Assembly: GCF_029542085.1 (NCBI RefSeq)
Contig: NZ_CP107036.1
Coordinates: 5,828,001-5,892,000, forward strand
DNA from: Sphingobacterium sp. ML3W
GTDB taxonomy: Bacteria > Bacteroidota > Bacteroidia > Sphingobacteriales > Sphingobacteriaceae
Direction of reading: 5' to 3'
Length of the DNA stretch: 64,000 nt
The notes beneath the pieces are model-generated. The model ran no database searches and had not been told where the DNA came from. It saw nothing but the letters and a program-made list of their open reading frames with translations. Every line of letters starts with the position of its first letter. The first letter of the stretch is position 1. Below, piece after piece: positions 17,504-26,284 of this stretch. The translations under genes and the position numbers were made by a program.

Positions 17504-19192
17504 ATGTGTGGAATTATTGGCGCTTTTGAATTGAAGCAACCTGCAGACTCATTGAGATCCCAAGTATTGGAAATGTCAAAACGTATTCGTCACCGTGGTC
17601 CAGATTGGTCTGGCATATTTACGGGCGAAAAAGCTTTATTGGCCCATGAGCGACTAGCCATTGTTGATCCGAAATCAGGTAGTCAACCTTTGTACAGTCC
17701 AGATGGCAAAGTTGTATTGGCTGTAAATGGCGAAATCTATAACCACCATGAATTAAGGAATAGCCTTCCGGATTATGCGTTCGCAACACAGAGCGATTCG
17801 GAGGTAATATTGGCATTGTATTTAGCCAAGGGGCCATCGTTTGTTGATGAGTTGAACGGTATCTTTGGTTTTGCGTTATATGATTCACGTGATGACTCAT
17901 TTTTTGTGGCCCGTGATCACATGGGGATTATCCCATTGTATTATGGAAAAGATGCACAGGGGCAACTGTTTGTCGCTTCTGAATTAAAGTCTTTGGAAGG
18001 TTTCTGTGAGACGATCGAACAATTTCCTCCGGGGCATTATTTATATAGTAAAGAAGGTACAACACCACAGCGCTGGTACCAACGCGATTGGGAAAGCTAT
18101 GATACGGTGAAAGATAATGAGACTGATATCGCTGTATTGCGTAAAGCATTGGAAGATGCAGTACATCGCCAATTGATGTCAGATGTTCCCTATGGTGTAT
18201 TGCTTTCGGGAGGTCTTGACTCTTCCGTGATTGCGGCGGTGACCAAAAAATTTGCATCCAAACGTATCGAAACCGATGATAAAGAAGACGCATGGTATCC
18301 ACAATTACATTCTTTTGCTGTTGGCTTGAAAGGTGCACCAGATTTAATCGCAGCACAAAAGGCGGCTGATCATATTGGAACAATCCACCATGAGATCAAC
18401 TTCACTATTCAGGAAGGCTTGGACGCCATCCGCGATGTAATCTATCACCTGGAGACCTACGATGTGACGACTATTCGTGCTTCGACTCCGATGTACTTAC
18501 TGGCACGTGTGATCAAATCCATGGGCATCAAAATGGTGTTGTCTGGTGAGGGGTCGGATGAGCTTTTTGGTGGCTATTTATATTTTCACAAGGCACCTAA
18601 TGCGCAGGAGTTTCATGAAGAAACAGTTCGTAAACTGAAAAAACTGTACCTCTATGACTGTCTACGTGCAAATAAATCGCTAGCAGCCTGGGGTGTCGAA
18701 GGACGTGTACCTTTCCTGGATAAAGAATTTATGGATATTGCCATGCGTATTAATCCATCCGATAAAATGATCCGTGAGGGTAAAATGGAGAAATGGGTCG
18801 TACGTAAGGCTTTCGAGGATTACCTTCCGGAAAGCATTGCCTGGCGTCAAAAAGAACAGTTCTCGGATGGTGTCGGCTATAGCTGGATAGATACCTTAAA
18901 AGAACAGGCAGAAAGCAAGATTTCTGATCAGGAGTTTGCTGCAGCAGCCGAACGTTTCCCAATCAATACACCAAAGAACAAGGAGGAGTTTTTGTATAGA
19001 ACAATCTTCGAATCGCATTTTCCTTCTGCTGCTGCTGCACAGACCGTTCCATCGGTAAAGTCTGTGGCTTGTAGCACACCAGAAGCCCTTGCTTGGGATG
19101 CTTCTTTCCAAAATCTGAATGATCCATCTGGAAGAGCAGTAGCCTCTGTGCATCAGGAGAGCTACGAAAAATCCAAAGTGGAAGCTGTTTAG
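17504..19192 (+). CDS. asnB: Asparagine synthase B (glutamine-hydrolysing)
   Basis: Makes asparagine from aspartate, ATP and glutamine. It has 562 residues, close to E. coli AsnB (554). The initiator Met is followed by Cys2 (MCGIIGAFE), the glutaminase nucleophile; RHRGPDWSG and AVNGEIYNH are glutaminase-domain blocks. The synthetase domain holds the PP-loop LLSGGLDSSVIAA near residues 233-245 and SGEGSDELFGGYLYF. It is a single-gene unit with a strong terminator at 19222. The upstream 237 bp is extremely AT-rich, and no exact TAnnTTTG was found there. Confidence 0.97.
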   Translation: MCGIIGAFELKQPADSLRSQVLEMSKRIRHRGPDWSGIFTGEKALLAHERLAIVDPKSGSQPLYSPDGKVVLAVNGEIYNHHELRNSLPDYAFATQSDSEVILALYLAKGPSFVDELNGIFGFALYDSRDDSFFVARDHMGIIPLYYGKDAQGQLFVASELKSLEGFCETIEQFPPGHYLYSKEGTTPQRWYQRDWESYDTVKDNETDIAVLRKALEDAVHRQLMSDVPYGVLLSGGLDSSVIAAVTKKFASKRIETDDKEDAWYPQLHSFAVGLKGAPDLIAAQKAADHIGTIHHEINFTIQEGLDAIRDVIYHLETYDVTTIRASTPMYLLARVIKSMGIKMVLSGEGSDELFGGYLYFHKAPNAQEFHEETVRKLKKLYLYDCLRANKSLAAWGVEGRVPFLDKEFMDIAMRINPSDKMIREGKMEKWVVRKAFEDYLPESIAWRQKEQFSDGVGYSWIDTLKEQAESKISDQEFAAAAERFPINTPKNKEEFLYRTIFESHFPSAAAAQTVPSVKSVACSTPEALAWDASFQNLNDPSGRAVASVHQESYEKSKVEAV

Positions 19193-19221
19193 ATAATCAA
19201 CCGACCATATACTAATGTTGT

Positions 19222-19255
19222 AATAGGGGTATCCAAGGATACCCTTATTTTTTTT
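19222..19255 (+). terminator. Rho-independent terminator of asnB
   Basis: AATAGGGGTATCC (19222-19234) pairs with 19237-19249 with one G-U pair, followed by eight T. Confidence 0.9.
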
Positions 19256-19342
19256 GAATATGTTTTTTGAATTATCTTTAGTAATTTTCGAAAAAAACCA
19301 ACCCTGCCGAACCTACAGGATGGTGAACTAATTAAATTACAA

Positions 19343-20908
19343 ATGAAACGATATACTAAACAAAGAAATTTGAAGTCTTTTGGGCTGATACTTATGCTAT
19401 TGAGTAGCTCAGCAATTTTTGCACAAAATAAAGATGCTGTTGTTGCGGCTATTGTCCAGGAAGCCCAGGCAAATTCCCAGCTCGAAAACTATGCTTTTGA
19501 ACTTGTTGATATGATCGGTCCACGTTTGGTTGGGAGTCCACAGATGCAGCAGGCACATGACTGGGTAGTCAAACAATACACCGCACTTGGTGCGGATGCA
19601 CGAAATGAACCTTATGGAGAATGGCGTTCCTGGGAAAGAGGGATCTCAGCGGTGACGATGACCTACCCTCGGATTAAATCTCTCGAAGGCACGCAATTAG
19701 CCTTTAGTCCGATGACAAAGGAAAAAGGTGTAGAAGCAGAAGTGGTGGCGATGCCTTTGTTTAGTTCTCAGGCTGATTTCCAGTCCTGGCTAAAAACGGT
19801 AAAAGGTAAAATTGTCCTGATCGGCATGAACCCGATCTCGGGTCGTTCGGATGCCAACTGGAAGGAATCTGCCTCTGCCCAAAGCTATGAAAAATATCTG
19901 GCCTTAAAGAATGGGCAGCTCAAGCAATGGGAACTTAGTATGACCTACACCGGAAGTACACGACGTACGCTGCCATTGGTATTGGAAAACGCTGGAGCAG
20001 TAGGTGTGATTGATTCTTACTGGACCGAACTTCCGGGGCTTACACGGATTTTTGATGCGAAATCGAAGCAGATTCCTGTTTTTAATATCGCTTTGGAGGA
20101 TTATGGCCTCCTTCACCGTATGGCTGTGCGTGGCGTCAAACCTCGTATACTCTTGCAGGGTAAATCCAATGAACTTGGTACAGCGAAGACTTATAATAGC
20201 ATTGCTGAGATCAAAGGAAAAGAGAAGCCCAATGAGTATGTAGTTCTGTCGGCACATTTAGATTCATGGGATGGGGCTTCGGGTGCGACAGACAATGCAA
20301 CGGGAGTGATTACGATGATGGAAGCGGTTCGCATCCTGCGGAAAGTATATCCCGAAAATAAAAGAACGATCCTGGTCGGCAACTGGGGAAGTGAGGAACA
20401 AGGCTTGAACGGCTCATCGGCTTTTGTGGAAGATCATCCCGATATTGCCAAAAATATACAGGTCGTCTGGAATCAGGATAATGGAACGGGACGTATTGTG
20501 CGTATAGGTGGCAGTGGTTTTGAAAAGGCGTATGAATATATCGGTCGTTGGTTACAGTATCTACCCGAAGAATTTCGCAACGAGATCCAGAGCAGCTTTC
20601 CGGGAATGCCGGGAACAGGTGGAAGTGACCACTCTTCTTTTGTACAAAAAGGGATTCCGGCCTTTGGCCTTTCTTCCACTTCTTGGGATTATGGAAAAGT
20701 AACCTGGCATACGAATCGGGATACCTACGATAAAATTGTCTTCGATGAGGTCAAGCAGAATGCGATTATTGTAGCGATATTAACTTACCTCGCTTGTGAG
20801 GAGCCGGAATTGGTGTCAAGAGAGAAAATCGTATTACCTGTGGATAAAACTGGTAAACAAATGGAATGGCCAACAAATTTACAGTCCAAAAGGACAAGTG
20901 GTAATTAA
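19343..20908 (+). CDS. Exported M28-family zinc aminopeptidase/carboxypeptidase
   Basis: 521 residues with a basic start and hydrophobic signal ending SSSAIFAQ, so exported, probably periplasmic. A protease-associated domain (about 130-290) is inserted before the catalytic core, as in carboxypeptidase Q-like M28 enzymes. Zinc and catalytic residues are visible in LSAHLDSWDGASGATDNA near 302-319 (His, Asp), GNWGSEEQG near 347 (catalytic and metal Glu), and GTGGSDHSSF near 426 (His). It would trim peptides for nutrition. It is convergent with an S9 dipeptidyl peptidase gene, a functionally related neighbour. Confidence 0.92.
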   Translation: MKRYTKQRNLKSFGLILMLLSSSAIFAQNKDAVVAAIVQEAQANSQLENYAFELVDMIGPRLVGSPQMQQAHDWVVKQYTALGADARNEPYGEWRSWERGISAVTMTYPRIKSLEGTQLAFSPMTKEKGVEAEVVAMPLFSSQADFQSWLKTVKGKIVLIGMNPISGRSDANWKESASAQSYEKYLALKNGQLKQWELSMTYTGSTRRTLPLVLENAGAVGVIDSYWTELPGLTRIFDAKSKQIPVFNIALEDYGLLHRMAVRGVKPRILLQGKSNELGTAKTYNSIAEIKGKEKPNEYVVLSAHLDSWDGASGATDNATGVITMMEAVRILRKVYPENKRTILVGNWGSEEQGLNGSSAFVEDHPDIAKNIQVVWNQDNGTGRIVRIGGSGFEKAYEYIGRWLQYLPEEFRNEIQSSFPGMPGTGGSDHSSFVQKGIPAFGLSSTSWDYGKVTWHTNRDTYDKIVFDEVKQNAIIVAILTYLACEEPELVSREKIVLPVDKTGKQMEWPTNLQSKRTSGN

Positions 20909-20938
20909 TGGACTATTAAACAGGTTATTCTTAATAAC

Positions 20939-20974
20939 ACAAAGGCGCCAATCAGAAAAGAAAGGCGCCTTTGT
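20939..20974. terminator. Hairpin between convergent peptidase genes
   Basis: ACAAAGGCGCC (20939-20949) and GGCGCCTTTGT (20964-20974) form a perfect 11-bp stem with a 14-nt loop. It lies between the two stops and probably serves both strands; U-tracts are short. Confidence 0.7.
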
Positions 20975-20991
20975 ATGATAGCTGTTACTGC

Positions 20992-23169
20992 TTATTTTTT
21001 TAGATGCTGATTAAAATAATCCGCAATTTTCTCGTACATATGGATACGATCTTTGCCCATCACATTATGTTCGTGAGTAGGGTATAAGAAATAATCGACT
21101 TGTTTCCCGGCCTTAATACAGGCTTCCAAAAACTCCATGCTGTTTTGTTGTACCACTACTGGGTCTTGCGCGCCATGGATGATCAACAACCGTCCTTTTA
21201 GCTGATCGGCCTTATTTAATAAGGATGTCAGTTTATATCCTTCAGGGTTTTCCTGAGGTGTGTCCATATAACGCTCACCATACATTACTTCATAAAACTT
21301 CCAGTCAATAACTGGACCTCCAGCGACTGCGGCTTTAAAAATATCATTATGATGTAACATAAATGAAGTCGTCATAAATCCACCGAAGCTCCATCCGAAG
21401 ATCCCCATGCGTTGTTGATCGACAAAGGATTTTGATTTTAGGAATTCAATTCCTTTAAGCTGATCGGCCATTTCATTTTGGCCAAGGTTACGGTGGGTAG
21501 CGGTATAAAAATCACGGCCTCGGTAATTGGTACCGCGATTGTCCATCGTAAAAACGATATATCCCTGTTGGGCCATGTAGAGATCAAAGTAACCTGCTCC
21601 ACCCAACCATTTGTTGGAAACCAATTGCGAATGAGAACCGCCATACAGATAATACATGACCGGATATTTCTTCGCAGGGTCAAAATCATTTGGATAGATG
21701 ATACGGCCGGTCAGTGGATATTTGCCATCAGCCGAAGTCAGTTGGACAAATTCTATTTTTGGATTATTAATTTTTCCACTGAATGGATTGTCAGCTTTAA
21801 CCAGGACAGTTCCCTTGCCTGATTTGACCTCCTTGATCTGGATCATGTTTGGCGTTTTCAGGTCACTATATTGGTCATAGATATACTTGCCATCACCACT
21901 CAAAGATGCCTGGTGTATGCCCGATTCATTTGTTAGCTGTACTGTTTTTCCGGATTTGAGGTTTACCTCAAATAATTGACGGTCCATACCATTATTGGTG
22001 ACACCAATATAGCTTATTTTGTTTCCATCAGCCGAGAATTCCAAGAGGTTTTCCAATACAATATCCTTGAAACCTAATTTTTTAATCAGTTTTCCCTCCG
22101 TATTGTAGAGGTAAAGCTGGTTGTAGCCATCTTTGTCGGATTGGTAAAGAAATTGATCCGCTGTGTTTGGTAAGAAGGTTAGTGGATTTTCTGGCTCTAC
22201 CCAAGTTGTTGCGGTTTCCTCAAACAATGTTTTAACCAATGCTCCAGTTTCAGCATTGTATTTATTGAACTTGAGGTCATTTTGACCGCGGTTGAGAACG
22301 CCTACATAAATGAATTTGCCTGAAGGATCCCAGTTTACACTGGTCAGGTATTGTTCGCTATGATCTCCGGTCTGTAAGGTTACTTTTTGTCCAGTGACAC
22401 TGTTGTAGACAACCAGTGTTACCTCCTCCGACTTTTGCCCTGTCATGGGATATTTTATCCATTTGATTTCGGCAACTTTCGGACTCCATTGGGGGAGTGG
22501 GTAGTTGGCGACCATGGTTTCATTTTTGCGGTAGTAGAGCAGCTTGTCATTTTGAGCATTCCACCACATGCCTTTTTTTATGCCGAATTCCTGCCGGTGG
22601 GTATAATCACTACCATTTACAATACCTTTGTCGCTGTCGTTGGTTACTGCCGTTACTTTTCCGTTTTTGTCAACGATGGCGATATTATTGTCTACCAAAT
22701 AAGCAACTTTAGAAAGGTCTGTGCTTAGTTCGCGGTTAGCGCCTTGGCTATCGTTGCCGATAAAACTTTCGATATTTTTGGACTTGACATTATAGACGAC
22801 TGTATATACCTTGTCTTTGCCATCTACCTGGAGCAAGAGTGAATTGCCATCACGCCATTTATAGTCGTAAGGAAACATGCGTAAGCTAAATGTTTCGTTT
22901 GGAATTGCAGCTTTTAAAGCTGTTTCGAGCTCAGTTTTAGACAACAAGCCCGTCTCTGTCCAATTGGTTGCTGCACTTTTGGAGAGTAGATTTTGATACG
23001 ATTTATCGAGGTAAGAGAGGCTGTTTGATTTCGGTATCCAGGAAGCTGCGGTAATCGATGTTGGCGCATAGGTGCGCGGTCCGAATACCGTTTCTTCCAA
23101 ATTAAGGTTTCGTTGGGCATGGCTGGTTAAGGCACTTGCCAACAAGAAGAATAGCGCAATTCTTTTCAT
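20992..23169 (-). CDS. Exported S9 family peptidase, dipeptidyl peptidase IV type
   Basis: 725 residues, matching DPP IV-type enzymes of Bacteroidetes. The signal peptide ends LTSHAQ. An eight-bladed-propeller N-terminal domain spans about 30-480. The alpha/beta hydrolase domain contains GIFGWSFGGFMTTSF (Ser near 592), IHGAQDPVV (Asp near 668) and YPTHEHNV (His near 699), a full catalytic triad. It releases X-Pro or X-Ala dipeptides from peptide N-termini, acting outside the cytoplasm. It faces an M28 peptidase across a shared hairpin, consistent with a peptide-degradation locus. The DUF1080 gene upstream has its own hairpin terminator and is probably separate. Confidence 0.95.
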   Translation of the reverse strand: MKRIALFFLLASALTSHAQRNLNLEETVFGPRTYAPTSITAASWIPKSNSLSYLDKSYQNLLSKSAATNWTETGLLSKTELETALKAAIPNETFSLRMFPYDYKWRDGNSLLLQVDGKDKVYTVVYNVKSKNIESFIGNDSQGANRELSTDLSKVAYLVDNNIAIVDKNGKVTAVTNDSDKGIVNGSDYTHRQEFGIKKGMWWNAQNDKLLYYRKNETMVANYPLPQWSPKVAEIKWIKYPMTGQKSEEVTLVVYNSVTGQKVTLQTGDHSEQYLTSVNWDPSGKFIYVGVLNRGQNDLKFNKYNAETGALVKTLFEETATTWVEPENPLTFLPNTADQFLYQSDKDGYNQLYLYNTEGKLIKKLGFKDIVLENLLEFSADGNKISYIGVTNNGMDRQLFEVNLKSGKTVQLTNESGIHQASLSGDGKYIYDQYSDLKTPNMIQIKEVKSGKGTVLVKADNPFSGKINNPKIEFVQLTSADGKYPLTGRIIYPNDFDPAKKYPVMYYLYGGSHSQLVSNKWLGGAGYFDLYMAQQGYIVFTMDNRGTNYRGRDFYTATHRNLGQNEMADQLKGIEFLKSKSFVDQQRMGIFGWSFGGFMTTSFMLHHNDIFKAAVAGGPVIDWKFYEVMYGERYMDTPQENPEGYKLTSLLNKADQLKGRLLIIHGAQDPVVVQQNSMEFLEACIKAGKQVDYFLYPTHEHNVMGKDRIHMYEKIADYFNQHLKK

Positions 23170-23244
23170 TAGAATAATTTATTTTTAATGATGCTGAGCC
23201 GACCATAAGTGTTTTTTGTCCTTATGATGGAGTTTGCTTTTAAA

Positions 23245-23281
23245 TTTTATAGGGCTAAATTAGGGAAATAGCCCTATAAAA
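23245..23281 (-). terminator. 13-bp perfect hairpin after the DUF1080 gene
   Basis: TTTTATAGGGCTA (23245-23257) and TAGCCCTATAAAA (23269-23281), loop 11 nt, 46 bp beyond the DUF1080 stop on the minus strand. Only a short U-run follows, so termination may be leaky. Confidence 0.7.
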
Positions 23282-23327
23282 CCTAGTACAGAATTGTTGC
23301 TTGTCTAACTGAAATTGTTGTGTCGAT

Positions 23328-24056
23328 CTATAGTTTGCGGAGCCAGATATTTCTAAACTGGACCAGATCACCATGATCTTGCAGGATAATGGGGCCGGGA
23401 CCATGGCTCAGTTGTTTCGGAAGTCCTATGTACTCTGTTGTGCCATCAATCTGGGTGTTATTCTGGACAAGGACGCCATTATGGAGAACAGTGACTGTGC
23501 CTTTGCTGATCAATAGACTGTCTTTGTTAAACTGGGGAGCCTTGTAGATGATATCGTACACATGCCATTTGTCCGTTACGATGACCTGAGCCAACGGCGG
23601 ACGTTGTTTGTAAAGACTTCCCGCACCACCATTAACATAGGTCGGATTGTTATTGTTGTCCAATACCTGGATTTCATAGAGCCCCTGCAGGAAAATGCCA
23701 CTATTCCCTCTGCCTTGTCCTTCACCCTTGATTAGCTCGGGACTCTTCCATTCAATATGGAGTTGAAAGTCACCGAAATGTTCGGTTGTCTCGATATTTC
23801 CAGTTCCAGGTTTTACTTCAAGCGTATTGTTGGCTACTGTCCAATTTGCATTTCCCTTTTCGCTCTTCCATTTGCTCAGATCCTTACCGTCAAAAAGAAC
23901 AATGGCATCACTTGGGATTCCCTTGTTAAGTGTTACTGTTGGCGGAACAGGTTTGTAATATTCTGTATCGCTGGGTTTCATATTTGTTTGGGCATGGATT
24001 GCGCTGGAACCGCATAAGATCGCCAGGCTTAGTGCCGAAGATAAAGAAAAGTTCAT
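23328..24056 (-). CDS. DUF1080 (3-keto-disaccharide hydrolase-like) exported protein
   Basis: 242 residues with an N-terminal signal ending near AIHAQT. The rest is one DUF1080 concanavalin-like beta-sandwich: VLFDGKDLSKWKSE near 52-65, HFGDFQLHIEWKSP, GNSGIFLQGLYEIQVLD and a closing VQFRNIWLRKL are its standard blocks. Some family members hydrolyse 3-keto-glycosides. No oxidoreductase or sugar-transport gene lies beside it, so the substrate cannot be inferred. Divergent from folB. Confidence 0.9.
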   Translation of the reverse strand: MNFSLSSALSLAILCGSSAIHAQTNMKPSDTEYYKPVPPTVTLNKGIPSDAIVLFDGKDLSKWKSEKGNANWTVANNTLEVKPGTGNIETTEHFGDFQLHIEWKSPELIKGEGQGRGNSGIFLQGLYEIQVLDNNNNPTYVNGGAGSLYKQRPPLAQVIVTDKWHVYDIIYKAPQFNKDSLLISKGTVTVLHNGVLVQNNTQIDGTTEYIGLPKQLSHGPGPIILQDHGDLVQFRNIWLRKL

Positions 24057-24239
24057 CTGTTGGGTTTTTGGTGTATTTAAACTTAGGAAAATTTGCTTTT
24101 ATATACAATTATAATTTTAAAATAGGATCTATTTAAGTGTCTGCTTTTGGCTGGACGAGATTTTTGCTCTGGTCTGATGCTATTGAATTCGTTGAAAGTG
24201 TAGGTTTTTTGATTTGGAACAATTTGCTTAGGTTTGTGC

Positions 24240-24608
24240 ATGGCAACCATTTTACAGACAGTCTCATTGAAAGAAGCGCGTTTTTATGCGCCAATTGGCT
24301 ATTACGAGGAAGAACAGATTCTCGGGAATGAATTTTTTGTGTCTATTGATGTCTCTTTCCCTTTTCATAATACAGAAACCGAAGATTTGCGTAATACGCT
24401 AAACTATGAAGAACTATACCAGATCACTGCACGTGTGATGCAGCCCAAACGGAAACTGCTGGAATCTGCAGCTGCGGAAATATTGGAACAGATTCGGTTA
24501 GGGGTGCCGCATGCCGAAATGATCGAGGTTGTCATTCGCAAATCGAATCCACCTTTTGGCGGCGATTTATCCTATTCGCAGGTTGGTTTGAAATACCTGA
24601 ATGATTAA
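24240..24608 (+). CDS. folB: Dihydroneopterin aldolase
   Basis: Folate pathway enzyme converting 7,8-dihydroneopterin to 6-hydroxymethyl-dihydropterin plus glycolaldehyde. It has 122 residues from ATG 24240; an in-frame TTG two codons upstream is less likely. GYYEEEQILGNEFFV near 17-31 carries the substrate-binding Glu, TLNYEELYQI is the conserved Y-E-L segment, and VVIRKSNPPFGGDL supplies the catalytic Lys region. Length is typical. The AAA ATPase gene follows after 80 bp, with its own -7 element. Confidence 0.93.
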   Translation: MATILQTVSLKEARFYAPIGYYEEEQILGNEFFVSIDVSFPFHNTETEDLRNTLNYEELYQITARVMQPKRKLLESAAAEILEQIRLGVPHAEMIEVVIRKSNPPFGGDLSYSQVGLKYLND

Positions 24609-24646
24609 TTTTCAAACTGGACCAGCGAAAGTTTGAAATACCAGCC

Positions 24647-24654
24647 TAAATTTG
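24647..24654 (+). promoter_or_regulatory. Putative -7 element TAAATTTG before the AAA ATPase gene
   Basis: Exact TAnnTTTG 34 bp upstream of ATG 24689, in the extended context TAAATTTGTGGAT also seen at 13580. A TTTG at 24632 is too close to serve as the -33 box. Confidence 0.45.
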
Positions 24655-24688
24655 TGGATCCATTGTATAAAAGTGTCAAATTGTTAAG

Positions 24689-25414
24689 ATGAATATTTAC
24701 GATCTTGTTATAGCCGATAAGGAAAAGATAGCATTAGAAGATGTTTTTTTAGCGGAAGATAGTCGGCAGAAACTGCAACAGTTGATTAAGGAACATCGCT
24801 ATATTCAAGAGCTCTCGCAATATGGTCTGCCTGTAAGCAACAAGATTCTATTGCACGGTTATTCAGGTTGCGGAAAAACAACGACGGCAAAAGCGCTGGC
24901 GACAGCACTCGACAAACCGATCTATATCTTGAATCTGAGTAACTTGATCTCATCCCGCATCGGTGAGACTTCACAGCATATCAAGCAGGTCTTTGACAAG
25001 GCTGGACGTGAAAAAGCTGTACTGTTTCTCGATGAATTTGACCAGATCGGAAAAGCGCGGATCAGTGAAGAGAAAGATGTAGGAGAGATGCGCCGCCTGG
25101 TGAACACGATTATCCAACTAATCGACTATTTTCCCAACGAAGCTGTATTGATTGCGGCAACCAACCATCCCGAGATATTGGATACAGCAATTATTCGGCG
25201 ATTTCAACTTCGCCTGGCTTTTGAATTACCCACTCATGCGCAGCTGGATGCTTATTATGCTAAACTATTTTCCCCCTTTCCCCAATATGATGCTTTGGTA
25301 TCACGGATTTATGATGTTTCCTATGCAGAGGCAAAAGATTATATCTACGATGCTGTTAAGTTTTTGCTGATTAGCGCACTGGAACAACAAGAAAGACCAG
25401 AACCAGAAGGGTAA
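24689..25414 (+). CDS. Single-domain AAA ATPase
   Basis: 241 residues. Walker A is GYSGCGKTT near 56-64, Walker B VLFLDEFDQIG near 111-121, sensor 1 AATNHPEIL near 157, and arginine-finger-like AIIRRFQLR near 168-176. The N-terminal 40 residues are short, and there is no second AAA, protease or substrate-binding domain. This is the classical AAA group (FtsH/spastin-like ATPase core), not AAA+ clamp loaders. Such stand-alone ATPases often act with a partner protein, but none is adjacent (folB upstream, hsp20 downstream with separate signals). Function unknown. Confidence 0.85.
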   Translation: MNIYDLVIADKEKIALEDVFLAEDSRQKLQQLIKEHRYIQELSQYGLPVSNKILLHGYSGCGKTTTAKALATALDKPIYILNLSNLISSRIGETSQHIKQVFDKAGREKAVLFLDEFDQIGKARISEEKDVGEMRRLVNTIIQLIDYFPNEAVLIAATNHPEILDTAIIRRFQLRLAFELPTHAQLDAYYAKLFSPFPQYDALVSRIYDVSYAEAKDYIYDAVKFLLISALEQQERPEPEG

Positions 25415-25561
25415 AGCTCCAAGGTTAATGTTTTGTAAAATTAAATCCGCCTGAAAACAGTTTGCCTACTGCTACGTTAATGCTATATCGGATAGAGGGA
25501 TCTTGGTTTCCTCACAATGACAATGTCGCCCCCTTTTTTGGGAGGGTTTTAAATAAGGTAT

Positions 25562-25603
25562 GTCAAAATGACGTTTTAAATTATCCAAAAATGACATTTT
25601 GTC
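25562..25603. promoter_or_regulatory. Paired palindromes upstream of hsp20
   Basis: GTCA-AAA-TGAC at 25562-25572 and GACA-TTT-TGTC at 25593-25603 share a 4-3-4 layout. Their centres are 31 bp apart, close to three helical turns. They lie 45-70 bp upstream of a sigma-54-like element, the usual place for activator (enhancer) sites or for a heat-shock repressor. Confidence 0.55.
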
Positions 25604-25616
25604 TCTGTTTTGCGAC

Positions 25617-25632
25617 TGGTACGTGAATTGAA
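25617..25632 (+). promoter_or_regulatory. Sigma-54-like -24/-12 promoter of hsp20
   Basis: TGGTACG-TGAA-TTGAA against the consensus TGGCACG-N4-TTGCW. The GG and the TTG are at the exact required spacing, with mismatches at C4 and at the C of the -12 GC. The predicted start near 25642 leaves a leader of about 55 nt. Confidence 0.5.
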
Positions 25633-25684
25633 TATCCCCTAGAAAAGAGTTAGAAAATAAAGCTTAACAAAAAATAAAAAAATT

Positions 25685-25690
25685 AGGAGG
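25685..25690 (+). promoter_or_regulatory. Strong Shine-Dalgarno AGGAGG for hsp20
   Basis: A perfect AGGAGG, 7 nt before ATG 25698. This is unusual in the window, where most starts have A-rich leaders and no clear SD, and suggests high-level translation. Confidence 0.8.
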
Positions 25691-25697
25691 ACAAAAA

Positions 25698-26141
25698 ATG
25701 GCATTAATTAAATTCCCTACAAAAAGTTTGAATACCGACGCAGTAAACCCATTTGTAAATACTGTATTTGACAATCTATTTAATGATAATTTTATTTCAG
25801 ATCGTTTAGTTTCACGTGTTCCTGCGGTGAATATTTCGGAGTCTGAAAAATCATTTAAGATCGAAATGGCAGCTCCAGGATTGGATAAATCAGATTTTAG
25901 AATCAATGTAGATAAAAATCTGATCACTATTTCAGCAGAGAAAAAAGAAGAGCAAGTAAGTGAAGAAAAACTATATAGCAAGAAGGAATTCAATTATAGT
26001 TCATTTTCAAGATCATTTACCTTGCCTGAAACGGTTGACTATAGCAATATTGAAGCAGCCTATGAGGGTGGAATATTGATTTTAACTGTTGGCAAGAAAG
26101 AAGACGCCATTATTGCAAAGCGTTTGATCGAAGTAAAATAG
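25698..26141 (+). CDS. Small heat shock protein, Hsp20/alpha-crystallin family
   Basis: 147-residue ATP-independent holdase chaperone. The alpha-crystallin domain runs from about residue 42 to 140: RVPAVNISESEKSFKIEMAAPGLDKSDFRINVDKN is cut by the usual A-x-x-n-G-v-L-like segment YEGGILILTV near 130. The N-terminal arm is short and Phe/Asn-rich (NPFVNTVFDNLFND); the C-terminal IxI-like tail is AKRLIEVK. It is monocistronic, with a sigma-54-like promoter, twin palindromes, a strong SD and a perfect terminator. That is a complete stress-inducible unit. Confidence 0.95.
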   Translation: MALIKFPTKSLNTDAVNPFVNTVFDNLFNDNFISDRLVSRVPAVNISESEKSFKIEMAAPGLDKSDFRINVDKNLITISAEKKEEQVSEEKLYSKKEFNYSSFSRSFTLPETVDYSNIEAAYEGGILILTVGKKEDAIIAKRLIEVK

Positions 26142-26246
26142 TTCATGCTGCTCATATGATAAATATAAAGATCATATGATAAGCTCATCCTGACCGATGG
26201 TCAGTTTACTCAAATAAGATAGTTTTTTAGGTTAGTTTATGTTTTG

Positions 26247-26284
26247 ATCCCTCGGAATACAAAAATATTCCGAGGGATTTTTTT
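26247..26284 (+). terminator. Rho-independent terminator of hsp20
   Basis: Perfect 13-bp stem (26247-26259 with 26266-26278), 6-nt loop, seven T. The T-run overlaps the stop codon of the convergent thioesterase gene. Confidence 0.93.

Noticed and set aside
24229..24236. TAGGTTTG (TAnnTTTG) four bases before the folB ATG
   Set aside because: It would make the transcript leaderless and has no -33 box at a proper distance; treated as chance.
25528..25550. C-run and G-run around a T-tract after the AAA ATPase gene, possible terminator
   Set aside because: The arms do not pair well (CCCCC against GGGAGGG) and no U-run of useful length follows.
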